Source: Pseudoclavibacter chungangensis
GTDB taxonomy: Bacteria > Actinomycetota > Actinomycetes > Actinomycetales > Microbacteriaceae
Direction of reading: 5' to 3'
NCBI RefSeq assembly: GCF_013410545.1
Contig: NZ_JACCFV010000001.1
Coordinates: forward strand, 2,294,001-2,358,000
DNA: 64,000 nucleotides
Every line of letters begins with the position of its first letter. The stretch's first letter is position 1. Both the position numbers and the translations under genes were made by a program. This document shows, in pieces, positions 17,024 to 25,366 of the stretch. Below the pieces are notes generated by a model, which was not told the DNA's origin, ran no database searches, and saw only the letters and a program-made list of their open reading frames with translations.

Positions 17024-18058
17024 GTGACACAGACGTCTCCGCCCACCTCGTCACTCGACCTCGCCGCCGAGTTCCTCGACCGCCGCACACCGCTCGACCG
17101 CGCGCGCGGCGTGCTGCACCGCTATCCCGCCATCAGCCCGGCGGTGGTCCTCGTGATCGCCATCATCGTCTTCGGGACGATCAATCCGCGGTTCTTCGCA
17201 CCCGCGAACCTGTCGCTCGTGCTCGACCAGGTGTCGGTCATCGGCACCGTCGCGATCGCCCAGACCCTCATCATCCTGACCGCGGGCATCGATCTGTCGG
17301 TGGGTGCCGGGATGATCCTGGCATCGATGGTGATGGCACAGACGGCCTTCCACAACGGGTTCCCCGCGGCGCTGGCCCTGCTCGCCGGGCTCGTCGCGGC
17401 ACTCGCCGCGGGCGCGCTCAACGGGTTCCTCGTCACCCGCGTCAAGCTGCCACCGTTCATCGCGACACTCGGCACGCTCAACGTCTTCATCGCGTTGACG
17501 CTGCTCTACAGCGGAGGTCAGACGGTCAGGAAGTCCGAGATGCCCGGACTCCTGTCGTGGACGGCGACGGCGTTCCCGATCGGGGACGTCATGCTGACCG
17601 TCGGGGTCGTCATCATGATCGCCCTGTACCTCCTCATGGCCTACGTGCTGGGGCGGACCTCATGGGGTCGGCACGTGTACGCGGTCGGGGACGACATCGA
17701 GGCTGCGCGCCTCGCGGGGATCTCGACGACGAAGGTGCTCATGAGCGTGTACGTCGTCGCCGGCGCGATCCTCGCGGTCGCCGCGTGGATCCAGATCGGC
17801 CGCTCCGGCGCCGCGAGCCCGAACGCGGGCGCCGATCTCAACCTCGACTCGATCACGGCCGTCGTGATCGGCGGCACCTCGCTGTTCGGTGGTCGCGGGA
17901 TCATCTGGGGAACGCTGCTCGGCGCCGTCATCGTCGGCGTGTTCCGCAACGGCCTCTTCCTCGCGAACGTCGACGGCCTCTACCAGACGCTCGCGATCGG
18001 CATCCTCGTCATCGTCGCGGTCGCCGTCGACCAGTGGATCAGGAAGGTGCGCAAATGA
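17024..18058 (+). CDS. Sugar ABC transporter permease (FrcC/RbsC-like)
   Basis: A 344-residue BPD_transp_2 permease with about nine to ten membrane helices. Family signatures are TLIILTAGIDLSVGAGMILA, TLGTLNVFIALTLLYSGG, GRHVYAVGDDIEAARLAGI and the C-terminal VVIGGTSLFGGRGIIWGTLL. It forms the membrane channel of the importer. The GTG start is preceded by AAGGAAGTGATC; 64 nt separate it from the binding-protein gene, and the ATPase gene overlaps its stop by ATGA. Confidence 0.93.
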   Translation: MTQTSPPTSSLDLAAEFLDRRTPLDRARGVLHRYPAISPAVVLVIAIIVFGTINPRFFAPANLSLVLDQVSVIGTVAIAQTLIILTAGIDLSVGAGMILASMVMAQTAFHNGFPAALALLAGLVAALAAGALNGFLVTRVKLPPFIATLGTLNVFIALTLLYSGGQTVRKSEMPGLLSWTATAFPIGDVMLTVGVVIMIALYLLMAYVLGRTSWGRHVYAVGDDIEAARLAGISTTKVLMSVYVVAGAILAVAAWIQIGRSGAASPNAGADLNLDSITAVVIGGTSLFGGRGIIWGTLLGAVIVGVFRNGLFLANVDGLYQTLAIGILVIVAVAVDQWIRKVRK

Positions 18059-18855
18059 GCCTCGTCACGGACGCCGTCGAGCCGGTGCCGACGCCGCAGG
18101 GCGTCCCCGTGCTCGAAGCGAAGCGACTCGTCAAGACGTTCGGGAAGGTCGTCGGCCTCGACGGTGTGAGCCTGCAGCTGCACGCGGGCGAGGTGCTCGC
18201 GATCATCGGCGACAACGGTGCGGGCAAGTCCACGCTCATCAAGTGTCTGACCGGTGCCTACGTCCCCGATCAGGGCGAGCTGCTGCTGGACGGTGAGCCG
18301 GTGCACTTCAAACGCCCGCAGGACGCGCGCGATGCCGGCATCGAGACGGTCTATCAGAACCTCGCCGTGTCGCCCGCGCTCGATGTCGCCTCGAACCTGT
18401 TCCTCGGTCGCGAGCGCCGGAAGCCCGGCATCCTCGGCACCGTGTTCCGGACGCTCGACACGGCCGGTATGCGCGCGGAGGCCCGTGAACAGTTGCAGCG
18501 GCTCGGGATCTCGACCCTGCAGGACGTGACGGTCGCCGTCGAGAACCTGTCGGGCGGTCAGCGACAGGCCGTCGCCGTCGCCCGGGCCGCGGCCTTCGGC
18601 TCGAAGGTCGTCGTGCTCGACGAACCGACGGCGGCACTCGGTGTGCGCGAGTCGAACCAGGTGCTCGAGCTCATCGAGCGCCTGCGCGAGCAGCACGTTC
18701 CCGTCGTCCTCATCTCGCACAACATGCCGCACGTGTTCCAGGTCGCGGACCGGATCCACATCCAGCGTCTCGGCAAGCGGGCCGCGACGATCACGCCGCG
18801 ATCGCACAGCATGACCGACGCGGTCGCGATCATGACGGGAGCGGCCGTTGCCTGA
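18055..18855 (+). CDS. Sugar ABC transporter ATP-binding protein (FrcA-like, single domain)
   Basis: A 266-residue ATPase with Walker A GDNGAGKST, Q-loop VYQNLAVSPALDV, signature LSGGQRQAVAVAR, Walker B VVVLDEPTAALGV and switch His in VLISHNM. Unlike RbsA/XylG it has one nucleotide-binding domain (~265 rather than ~500 residues), as in FrcA, so it probably works as a homodimer. The C-terminal MTDAVAIMTGA motif is typical of this subfamily. ATGA overlap with the permease gene indicates translational coupling. Confidence 0.93.
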   Translation: MSLVTDAVEPVPTPQGVPVLEAKRLVKTFGKVVGLDGVSLQLHAGEVLAIIGDNGAGKSTLIKCLTGAYVPDQGELLLDGEPVHFKRPQDARDAGIETVYQNLAVSPALDVASNLFLGRERRKPGILGTVFRTLDTAGMRAEAREQLQRLGISTLQDVTVAVENLSGGQRQAVAVARAAAFGSKVVVLDEPTAALGVRESNQVLELIERLREQHVPVVLISHNMPHVFQVADRIHIQRLGKRAATITPRSHSMTDAVAIMTGAAVA

Positions 18856-19210
18856 CGAGAACGGGACACCGGACCGGCGTGCGCCACGGGCCGAGCCGGC
18901 GGCTCCGGCTGCGGTGCCGAGGACGCTGTACGCCGAGTTCACGGCGAGGCCCGGCACCGAGTCGGCCGTCCAGGACCTCATCGTCGCCTACGCGGACGAG
19001 GTCAGGGCCGAACCCGGCAACCTCCGCTTCGAGGTGTACCGGCGAGCGGAGTCGCCCGCCGCGTTCGTCGTGTTCGAACGCTACGCCGATGAGGCGGCGT
19101 TCCGGGCGCATCTCGCGCACCCCACGGGCCGCGCGTTCAACGACGAGCTGGTGCCCCTGATCGAGGAGGACGCGAGCGTGCTCAGTTTCCTGAACGACGT
19201 GGTGAGCTGA
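18848..19210 (+). CDS. ABM-fold (YgiN-like) small protein in the sugar operon
   Basis: 120 residues: a Pro/Ala-rich N-terminal ~25 residues, then one antibiotic-biosynthesis-monooxygenase (dimeric alpha/beta barrel) domain with RTLYAEFTARPGTESAVQDL, RFEVYRRAESPAAFVVFERY and AFRAHLAHPTGRAFND. Family members are quinol monooxygenases or, with the same fold, sugar mutarotases of the RhaM type. The gene starts with TTG overlapping the ATPase stop by 8 nt, and the kinase gene starts in its stop codon, so it is clearly part of the sugar pathway. A role as mutarotase is attractive but unproven. Confidence 0.8.
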   Translation: MPDENGTPDRRAPRAEPAAPAAVPRTLYAEFTARPGTESAVQDLIVAYADEVRAEPGNLRFEVYRRAESPAAFVVFERYADEAAFRAHLAHPTGRAFNDELVPLIEEDASVLSFLNDVVS

Positions 19211-20202
19211 TGGCGACAACCGACGCCGACCGCCCCGACCCGGTCGGGACCGTTGACGCACGGATCGTCGTCATCGGCGAGGCGCTCGTCGACGTCGTCC
19301 ACCGTCTCGACGGGCGGATCGAGGAGATGCCCGGCGGGAGCCCCGCGAACGTCGCGCTCACGCTCGGCAGGCTCGGACACCGCCCGCAGCTCGTGACGCA
19401 GCTCGCCGACGACCGTCACGGACGGGTCGTCCGCGCGTGGCTCGACGAATCCGGTGTCGAGCTCGTCGCGAGCGCCTCCCCCCGCACCTCGACGGCGACC
19501 GCGTTCCTCGACGCGGCGGGAGCGGCGAGCTACGAGTTCGACCTCGACTGGGACATCGCCATCGCCCCGCAGGAGGTGATCGATGTGCTCCACTCGGGTT
19601 CGATCGCGGCATTGCTCGAGCCCGGCGCTACCGAGGTCGTCCGGGCGATGGGCGAGGCGCGACACGACGCCCTCGTCACCTACGACCCGAACGTCCGGCC
19701 CGTACTCCTGGGTGATCGGGGCCCGGTCCGGGAACGGGTCGAGCGCGTCGTGGCACTCTCGGATCTCGTGAAGGCGAGCGACGAGGACCTCGAATGGCTC
19801 TACCCGGAATCGAGCGCCGTCGAGGTCGCGAGGGCCTGGCAGGCGACCGGCCCCGCCGTCGTCATCGTCACCTCGGGCGCCGACGGCGCCTTCGCTGTGA
19901 CCGCTCACGGGGTGTGGGAGGTCGCCGCGCCCCGAATCCGGGTCGCCGACACGGTGGGCGCGGGCGACACGTTCATGGCCGCACTCATCGACGTCCTGCT
20001 CCGATTGGGGATCAGCGGAGCCGAGGGACGCGACCGCCTGCACCGCATCGGCTCGAGCGAGCTCACGGGGATGCTCGAACGCGCGGCCCTCGCCGCCGCC
20101 ATCACCGTGTCACGGCCGGGGGCCGACCCGCCGAACGCGCGCGAACTGGCGGACGCGGAGGACGCCCGGGACGCGGCGAGCACGGACCGGGCCACCGACT
20201 GA
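19210..20202 (+). CDS. PfkB family carbohydrate kinase (fructokinase-like)
   Basis: A 330-residue ribokinase-fold enzyme. The substrate-binding N-terminal motif MPGGSPANVALTLGRLG, the interior YDPNVRPVLL and the anion-hole/catalytic motif DTVGAGDTFMAAL (catalytic Asp in GAGD) are intact. It should phosphorylate the sugar brought in by the upstream transporter, using ATP. The start codon overlaps the preceding stop (TGATG). The ~30 acidic C-terminal residues after the fold are probably disordered. The closest functional analogues are FrcK/ScrK fructokinases; 2-keto-3-deoxygluconate or other hexoses cannot be excluded. Confidence 0.9.
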   Translation: MATTDADRPDPVGTVDARIVVIGEALVDVVHRLDGRIEEMPGGSPANVALTLGRLGHRPQLVTQLADDRHGRVVRAWLDESGVELVASASPRTSTATAFLDAAGAASYEFDLDWDIAIAPQEVIDVLHSGSIAALLEPGATEVVRAMGEARHDALVTYDPNVRPVLLGDRGPVRERVERVVALSDLVKASDEDLEWLYPESSAVEVARAWQATGPAVVIVTSGADGAFAVTAHGVWEVAAPRIRVADTVGAGDTFMAALIDVLLRLGISGAEGRDRLHRIGSSELTGMLERAALAAAITVSRPGADPPNARELADAEDARDAASTDRATD

Positions 20203-20235
20203 TCCGACACTCGACATCCGACACCGACGCACGAC

Positions 20236-20274
20236 ACGACGGCGGGGCCCGCACATCGCGGGCCTCGCCGTCGT
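20236..20274. terminator. Bidirectional hairpin between the kinase and nei2 genes
   Basis: Seventeen-nt arms (20236-20252 and 20258-20274) pair with one G-T wobble around the loop ACATC. It lies between convergent genes and can end both transcripts. Confidence 0.75.
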
Positions 20275-20290
20275 GGTGTCGGCAGCATTC

Positions 20291-21253
20291 TCAGTGCTGG
20301 CAGCCGGGGCACCAGTAGAGCTTGCGCGCCTGCATCTCCTCGAGCGCGATCGGCGTACCGCACACACGGCACGGCTCCCCGGCGCGGCCGTAGACCCAGT
20401 GCCGGTCCTCGCGATGCCGGAGGGCGTCCTCCTTGCGCTTGCCGCGCAGCCCGTCCATCGTCATCATCTGGCCGACCTCGACACCGATGCGCAGGAGCTT
20501 GCGCCAATCGCGCCACAGTGCGCGCACCTGTTCCTCGGTGAGGGCCGACCCCGGCGTGTGCGGGTCGATCCCCGCCCGGTACAGCAGCTCCGCCCGGTAC
20601 ACGTTGCCGATGCCCGCGACGACCGACTGATCCATGAGCAGGATGCCGATCGGCGTGCGCTTGGCGAGCACGGCGCGCGTGAAGCGGTCCTCGGCGGCGC
20701 GACCGTGATCCACGAGCGGGTCGGGGCCGAGCTTCGCGAGTTGCGCATCGACCTCGGCCGGCGTCATCACGACGCACGCGGTGGGCCCCCGGAGGTCCGC
20801 ACAGGTCGCCTCGGTCAGCAGGCGCACGCGAACCTGCCCGACCGGCTCGGGTGGCCACTCGCCGAGTTCCTGCTCGCGCTCGTCCTCGGCCATGCGGACC
20901 CGTGTCCGGCGCGGTGCGCCGATCGACGTGAGCGAGGTCTCGCCCCGCGAGTCCTCGATGCGCGTGACCTCACGACGACGCGAGTACTCCCCCGTCTGCC
21001 CGAGGGTCGTCGACACGTCGCCGGAGAAATCCCACGCACCGTAGAGACCGAGGTGGACACGGAGCCATTCGTCGCCCTCGAACTCCGAGAACATCTGTTT
21101 CCCGACCGCGAACGTGCGCAGCATGACGCGACCGTCGAGCTCCGCCGCCCCCTCCGCGAAACGCCCCTGGGGCGAACTGACGGCGACGCGGTGCCCCGCG
21201 AAGTTGGCCTCGAACTGTCGTGCGATGCGGTGGACGGAATGCCCTTCGGGCAC
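20291..21253 (-). CDS. Fpg/Nei family DNA glycosylase (Nei2-like)
   Basis: A 320-residue bifunctional glycosylase/AP lyase for oxidised bases. The N-terminal PEGH carries the catalytic Pro after removal of the initiator residue; PEG with following His/Ser (PEGHSVHR) is the endonuclease VIII/Nei form rather than Fpg. The helix-two-turn-helix has GIGNVYRAELLYRAGIDP, and the C-terminal zinc finger has C-x2-C-x16-C-x2-C (CRVCG...CPGC). The start is GTG, overlapping the region just after the rpiB stop. Gene order matches M. tuberculosis Rv2464c (nei2) next to rpiB, as known from that genome. Confidence 0.92.
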   Translation of the reverse strand: MPEGHSVHRIARQFEANFAGHRVAVSSPQGRFAEGAAELDGRVMLRTFAVGKQMFSEFEGDEWLRVHLGLYGAWDFSGDVSTTLGQTGEYSRRREVTRIEDSRGETSLTSIGAPRRTRVRMAEDEREQELGEWPPEPVGQVRVRLLTEATCADLRGPTACVVMTPAEVDAQLAKLGPDPLVDHGRAAEDRFTRAVLAKRTPIGILLMDQSVVAGIGNVYRAELLYRAGIDPHTPGSALTEEQVRALWRDWRKLLRIGVEVGQMMTMDGLRGKRKEDALRHREDRHWVYGRAGEPCRVCGTPIALEEMQARKLYWCPGCQH

Positions 21254-21255
21254 TC

Positions 21256-21792
21256 CTAGGCCCCCGCGCCCGCACCGAGGACGACGGGCACCTCGCCCCG
21301 ACCGATCGCATCGACCACGCGATCGGCGATGTCGCCCGTGCGCTCGAACTCGGCGAGCTGCGAGATGCGACGCACGTGCCGCTCGTCACCCGGGAACGGC
21401 TCCGCGAGGAAGGCGTCGATGAAGGCGATCGCCTCGTCCACACCGTGCTGCCGCGCACCGATCGAGATGACGTTCGCGTTGTTGTGTTCACGCGCGAGCT
21501 TCGCGGTGTCCAGGTTCCAGACGAGCGCCGCCCGGATGCCGCGCACCTTGTTCGCCGCGATCTGCTCACCGTTGCCCGAGCCGCCGAAGACGACCCCGAG
21601 CGATTCGACGCCGTTCGACCAGTCCTCCGCGACCGCGAGCGCCGCGTTGATGCAGAACGAGGGGTAGTCGTCGAGCGCGTCGTACTCCGCGGGCCCGTGG
21701 TCGACGACCTCGTGTCCCGCGAGACGCAGGTGTTCCTGGAGCGTGCGCGAGAACTCGAGACCGGCGTGGTCCGTCGCGACGTGCACGCGCAT
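21256..21792 (-). CDS. rpiB: Ribose-5-phosphate isomerase B
   Basis: A 178-residue LacAB/RpiB-type isomerase that interconverts ribose 5-phosphate and ribulose 5-phosphate in the pentose phosphate pathway. Recognisable are the N-terminal VATDHAGLEFSRTLQEHL, the phosphate-binding GGSGNGEQIAANKVRGIRAA and ANVISIGARQHGVDEA. The start ATG overlaps the stop of the DsbA-like gene by one base, so the two are translationally coupled, and the DNA glycosylase gene follows after 2 nt. It is longer than enterobacterial RpiB (~149 residues), as is usual in actinobacteria, because of a C-terminal extension. Confidence 0.92.
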   Translation of the reverse strand: MRVHVATDHAGLEFSRTLQEHLRLAGHEVVDHGPAEYDALDDYPSFCINAALAVAEDWSNGVESLGVVFGGSGNGEQIAANKVRGIRAALVWNLDTAKLAREHNNANVISIGARQHGVDEAIAFIDAFLAEPFPGDERHVRRISQLAEFERTGDIADRVVDAIGRGEVPVVLGAGAGA

Positions 21793-22406
21793 CAGTCGAA
21801 CACCGGGCCGCGCGTCCGGGAGCGCTTGAGCTCGAAGAACCCGTCGTAAGACGCCGCCATGACGACGCCGTCGAACAGGCGTACGGCCTCCTCGCCCTTC
21901 GGTGCGGGCGAGATGACGGGGCCGAAGAACGCGACGCCGTCGACCGCGATGACGGGCGTCCCGACATCCTCGCCGACGCGGCCGATGCCGTCCTCGTGGC
22001 TCGCGCCGTAGACGGCGTCGAACTCGCCCGCGGCCGCGCGGTCGACGATCTCCTGCGGGATGCCGACCTCGGCGACCGCCTCGGGCAGCACCGTGTCGTC
22101 GTCCGAGCCGCGGCCCTCGACGTGGATGCGCGTGCCGAGCGCGTCGTAAAGCTCCTTGACCTTCTCGGGACCGAGCTCCTGACCGACGCCGGCGACGACC
22201 TTGCCGAGCTGCATCGAGCGCTGCGCGAACGTCTTGTAGCGCTCCGGCACGTCCTCGCGGTTTTCGTTGAGCAGCCCCAGGCTCATGATGTGCCACGTGA
22301 GATCGAAGTCGCGGTATTTCGCGACCTCGTCGATCCACCGGGAGGTCATCCACGCCCACGGGCACACGGGGTCGAACCAGAAATCGACCGTGATCTTGTC
22401 AGCCAT
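21792..22406 (-). CDS. DsbA-family thioredoxin-fold protein of the Rv2466c (mycothiol-linked) type
   Basis: A 204-residue cytoplasmic thioredoxin-fold protein. It matches the M. tuberculosis Rv2466c pattern closely: DFWFDPVCPWAWMTSRW at the active site, HIMSLGLLNENR, the VGEDVGTPVI cis-Pro loop and the C-terminal FFELKRTRT-like FFELKRSRTRG. Rv2466c is a mycothiol-dependent reductase with a CPWC site; here the second Cys is Ala (Cys15-Pro-Trp-Ala18), which implies a monothiol mechanism in which mycothiol resolves the mixed disulfide. No signal peptide. A TAATCT hexamer 6 nt before the ATG suggests a leaderless transcript, divergent from pepN. Confidence 0.88.
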   Translation of the reverse strand: MADKITVDFWFDPVCPWAWMTSRWIDEVAKYRDFDLTWHIMSLGLLNENREDVPERYKTFAQRSMQLGKVVAGVGQELGPEKVKELYDALGTRIHVEGRGSDDDTVLPEAVAEVGIPQEIVDRAAAGEFDAVYGASHEDGIGRVGEDVGTPVIAVDGVAFFGPVISPAPKGEEAVRLFDGVVMAASYDGFFELKRSRTRGPVFD

Positions 22407-22412
22407 GTCCCC

Positions 22413-22418
22413 AGATTA
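22413..22418 (-). promoter_or_regulatory. -10-like hexamer for the DsbA-like/rpiB/nei2 operon
   Basis: TAATCT, read on the minus strand, ends 6 nt before the start codon; no ribosome binding site lies between. Probable leaderless promoter. Confidence 0.5.
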
Positions 22419-22609
22419 CCGGTGCGACACCGCCGGGCGGGCCGCCCCGTCACGCTTCCGGCGAACGGCCGGAATCGGCGCCGTGATCCGGGCCGGCGCG
22501 CGGAACGACGGTGCACACGGCACCGCACAACCGTGCGACGGCGTTCCGTACGGCCACGGAATCCGCGTGGCACGCGCGACCGTCGGCGACCGCACGCGGG
22601 CGCCGGCAC

Positions 22610-22615
22610 TAGGCT
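22610..22615 (+). promoter_or_regulatory. -10-like hexamer of the pepN promoter
   Basis: TAGGCT lies 63 nt before the pepN start, giving a leader of about 57 nt that ends in a good ribosome binding site (GGAGGATCAAGG). Upstream, TTCCGT and ACGGAA (22544-22561) form a short inverted repeat of unknown meaning. Confidence 0.4.
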
Positions 22616-22678
22616 TTGGGCAGTTTCTGTAAGCCGTCTCGGGCCCTGCGGCACGAGCGCCCGCACGGAGGATCAAGG

Positions 22679-25228
22679 ATGCCCGGAGAGAACCTGACAC
22701 ACCTCGAGGCGCAGGAGCGCCGCGCGGTCGTCGACGTTCACCACTACGATGTGACCCTCGATCTCACGACCGGCGACGAGACGTTCCGTTCCACGACGGT
22801 CGTGCACTTCGATGCCGAGCCCGGTTCGTCGACCTTCATCGATGCCATCACGAGGCAGGTGCACCGGGTCGAGCTGAACGGTGAGGAGCTCGACCCCGCG
22901 GTCGTCGCGGACGGCACGCGGATCCAGCTGCCCGGCCTCCGCGAGCGCAACGAGCTCGTCGTCGAGGCCGATGCCGTCTACATGAACACGGGCGAGGGGC
23001 TCCACCGCTTCGTCGACCCGGTCGACGGCGAGGTGTATCTCTACACGCAGTTCGAGGTGCCGGACTCGCGTCGCGTCTTCGCGGTGTTCGAACAGCCCGA
23101 CCTCAAGGCGCAGTTCACGTTCCACGTGACGGCTCCGTCGCGGTGGCAGGTCGTCTCGAACCAGCCGACGCCCGAGCCCGTCGTGGTCGACGCCGAGCGA
23201 TCGGTGTGGCACTTCCCCGCGACGCCGCGCATCTCGAGCTACATCACGGCGCTCGTCGCCGGCCCCTACGTCGTGCAGCGTGACGAACTGACCTCGAGCG
23301 ACGGGCGCACCATCCCGCTCGGCGTGTTCTGCCGCGCATCGCTCGCGGAGCACCTGGATGCCGAATACATCTTCGACATCACGAAGCGCGGTTTCGCCTA
23401 TTACGAGCAGAACTTCCAGGGTCCCTACCCGTTCGCGAAATACGACCAGCTCTTCGTTCCCGAGTTCAACGCGGGCGCGATGGAGAACGCGGGCTGCGTG
23501 ACGTTCACCGAGGCCTACGTGTTCCGTTCCAAGGTCGAGGACGCCGTGCGCGAGCGTCGCGTCATCACGATCCTGCACGAGCTCGCCCACATGTGGTTCG
23601 GCGACCTCGTCACGATGAAGTGGTGGAACGACCTGTGGCTCAACGAGTCCTTCGCCGAGTTCATCTCGACGATCGCGAGTGCCGAAGCGACCGAGTGGAC
23701 CGAGGCGTGGACCACGTTCAACGCGAGCGAGAAGAGCTGGGCGTACCGGCAGGACCAGCTCCCCTCGACGCACCCGATCGTCGCCGAGATCAACGATCTG
23801 CACGACGTGCTCGTGAACTTCGACGGCATCACGTACGCCAAGGGCGGCTCCGTCCTCAAGCAGCTGTTCTTCTGGGTCGGCCGTGAGGCCTTCTTCCAGG
23901 GTGTCGCGCAGTACTTCCGGGCTCACGGCTGGGGGAACACGGAACTCTCGGACCTGCTCGTCGAGCTCGAGCGCGCGAGCGGACGCGACCTCGACGAGTG
24001 GGCCGCGAAGTGGCTCTCGACCGCCGGGGTGAACACGCTCCGCGTCGAGATCGACGTGGACGGCGAGGGGCTCGTGCGGACGTTCTCCATCGAGCAGTCC
24101 GCCACCCCCGAGTACCCGACCATTCGGCCGCACCGCCTCGCGATCGGCCTGTACGAACCGCAGGACGGCACGCTCGTCCGCGTCGACCGGATCGAACTCG
24201 ATGTCGACGGCGAGTCGACGCACGTGCCCGAGCTCGTCGGGCGCCGTCGGCCGGCCGTGATCCTGCTGAACGACGACGATCTCGCGTACGCGAAGATCCG
24301 TCTCGACGACGAGTCGTTCCGGGCGGCCGCGAACGGCCTCGCCTCGTTCGCGTCGCCGCTCGCCCGCGCGCTCGTCTACGGCAGCGCCTGGGACGCGACG
24401 CGTGACGCGGAGCTGCGGCCGCGGGAGTTCGTGCGCCTCGTGATCGGTGCGATCGGCGCCGAGACGGAATCGACGACGCGACGCACAGTCCTCGGCCAGC
24501 TCGCGACCGCGGCGCGCTTCTACACGGCCGCCGACGATCGCGGCGAGATCATCGAGGTCGTCGCGGACGAGCTCTGGGAGCTCGCGCAGCGCGCCGAGGC
24601 CGGCTCGGACGCGCAGTTCGCGTTCGTCAAGGCGTTCGCCGCCCAGGCCCACTCGGCGGCGCAGCTCGATGCGGCCGAGGCCCTGCTCACGGGCGAGACC
24701 TCGCTGCCCGGCCTCGAGATCGACACGGACCTGGGTTGGGAACTCGTCGTCGCACTCACGTCGGGCGGTCGACGCACGGCCGCGGACATCGACGCGCGAC
24801 TGCAGGAGGACAACACGGCCGACGGTCAGCGCGCCGCCGCCCGGGCCCTCGCGTCGATCCCGACGGCCGAGGCGAAGGAGGCGGCGTGGGAGCGCGTCGT
24901 CACCCGCACCGACGCGCCGAACGCGATCGTCCGCGCGACCGCGGCGGGGTTCTACCGCGGTGGCGACGACGCCGTGCTCCGCCCCTACGTCGCGCGATAC
25001 TTCGCGACGATCGGCAGCATCTGGGAGGAGCGCAGCTTCAGCATCGCGGAGGAGCTCATCGAGGGACTCTTCCCGAGCGAGCTCGCGGACGCGTACGTGC
25101 GCGACGCGGCGCGGTCGTGGCTCGCCGCGCACGAGGACGCGCCGGCCGCGCTACGTCGACTCGTGATCGAGGGGCTCGCCGGTATCGAGCGCTCGCTGCG
25201 CGCGCAGGAGCGCGACGCCGAGGACTGA
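22679..25228 (+). CDS. pepN: Aminopeptidase N (M1 family)
   Basis: An 849-residue zinc aminopeptidase that removes N-terminal residues from peptides. The exopeptidase motif GAMEN, the zinc site HELAH (His300, His304) and the third ligand 18 residues on in NDLWLNE (Glu323) are intact. N-terminal beta-saddle, catalytic domain (~220-440) and the long ERAP1_C-like helical domain to the end are all present, and length agrees with actinobacterial PepN (Rv2467). ATG is preceded by GGAGGATCAAGG. It is divergent from the DsbA-like gene, and a hairpin follows. Confidence 0.95.
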   Translation: MPGENLTHLEAQERRAVVDVHHYDVTLDLTTGDETFRSTTVVHFDAEPGSSTFIDAITRQVHRVELNGEELDPAVVADGTRIQLPGLRERNELVVEADAVYMNTGEGLHRFVDPVDGEVYLYTQFEVPDSRRVFAVFEQPDLKAQFTFHVTAPSRWQVVSNQPTPEPVVVDAERSVWHFPATPRISSYITALVAGPYVVQRDELTSSDGRTIPLGVFCRASLAEHLDAEYIFDITKRGFAYYEQNFQGPYPFAKYDQLFVPEFNAGAMENAGCVTFTEAYVFRSKVEDAVRERRVITILHELAHMWFGDLVTMKWWNDLWLNESFAEFISTIASAEATEWTEAWTTFNASEKSWAYRQDQLPSTHPIVAEINDLHDVLVNFDGITYAKGGSVLKQLFFWVGREAFFQGVAQYFRAHGWGNTELSDLLVELERASGRDLDEWAAKWLSTAGVNTLRVEIDVDGEGLVRTFSIEQSATPEYPTIRPHRLAIGLYEPQDGTLVRVDRIELDVDGESTHVPELVGRRRPAVILLNDDDLAYAKIRLDDESFRAAANGLASFASPLARALVYGSAWDATRDAELRPREFVRLVIGAIGAETESTTRRTVLGQLATAARFYTAADDRGEIIEVVADELWELAQRAEAGSDAQFAFVKAFAAQAHSAAQLDAAEALLTGETSLPGLEIDTDLGWELVVALTSGGRRTAADIDARLQEDNTADGQRAAARALASIPTAEAKEAAWERVVTRTDAPNAIVRATAAGFYRGGDDAVLRPYVARYFATIGSIWEERSFSIAEELIEGLFPSELADAYVRDAARSWLAAHEDAPAALRRLVIEGLAGIERSLRAQERDAED

Positions 25229-25242
25229 TCGACGCCACGCCC

Positions 25243-25279
25243 GCTCGAGGCCGTCCGCGTCGCGCGGGCGGCCTCGAGC
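25243..25279. terminator. Hairpin terminator after pepN
   Basis: Arms 25243-25259 and 25263-25279 pair over 17 nt with one G-T wobble around a 3-nt loop, 15 nt after the pepN stop codon. Confidence 0.7.
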
Positions 25280-25332
25280 ATGTCGCGCGGCGACGCGGCG
25301 GGACCGACCGTGTGCCCGACCGCCCCAGGATT

Positions 25333-25357
25333 CCCCCACGGTGGGGGCACCTAGAAT
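25333..25357 (+). promoter_or_regulatory. mscS promoter: TAGAAT box and overlapping palindrome
   Basis: TAGAAT (25352-25357) lies 9 nt before the mscS ATG, close to leaderless spacing. Just upstream, CCCCCAC and GTGGGGG form a palindrome with one central base (25333-25347) that would sit between the -35 and -10 regions and may be a regulator site. Confidence 0.4.
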
Positions 25358-25366
25358 CGTTCCGCC

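Noticed and set aside
18848..18870. A later start for the ABM-fold protein
   Set aside because: No ATG/GTG with a ribosome binding site precedes the domain; the TTG overlap with the ATPase stop fits the tight operon.
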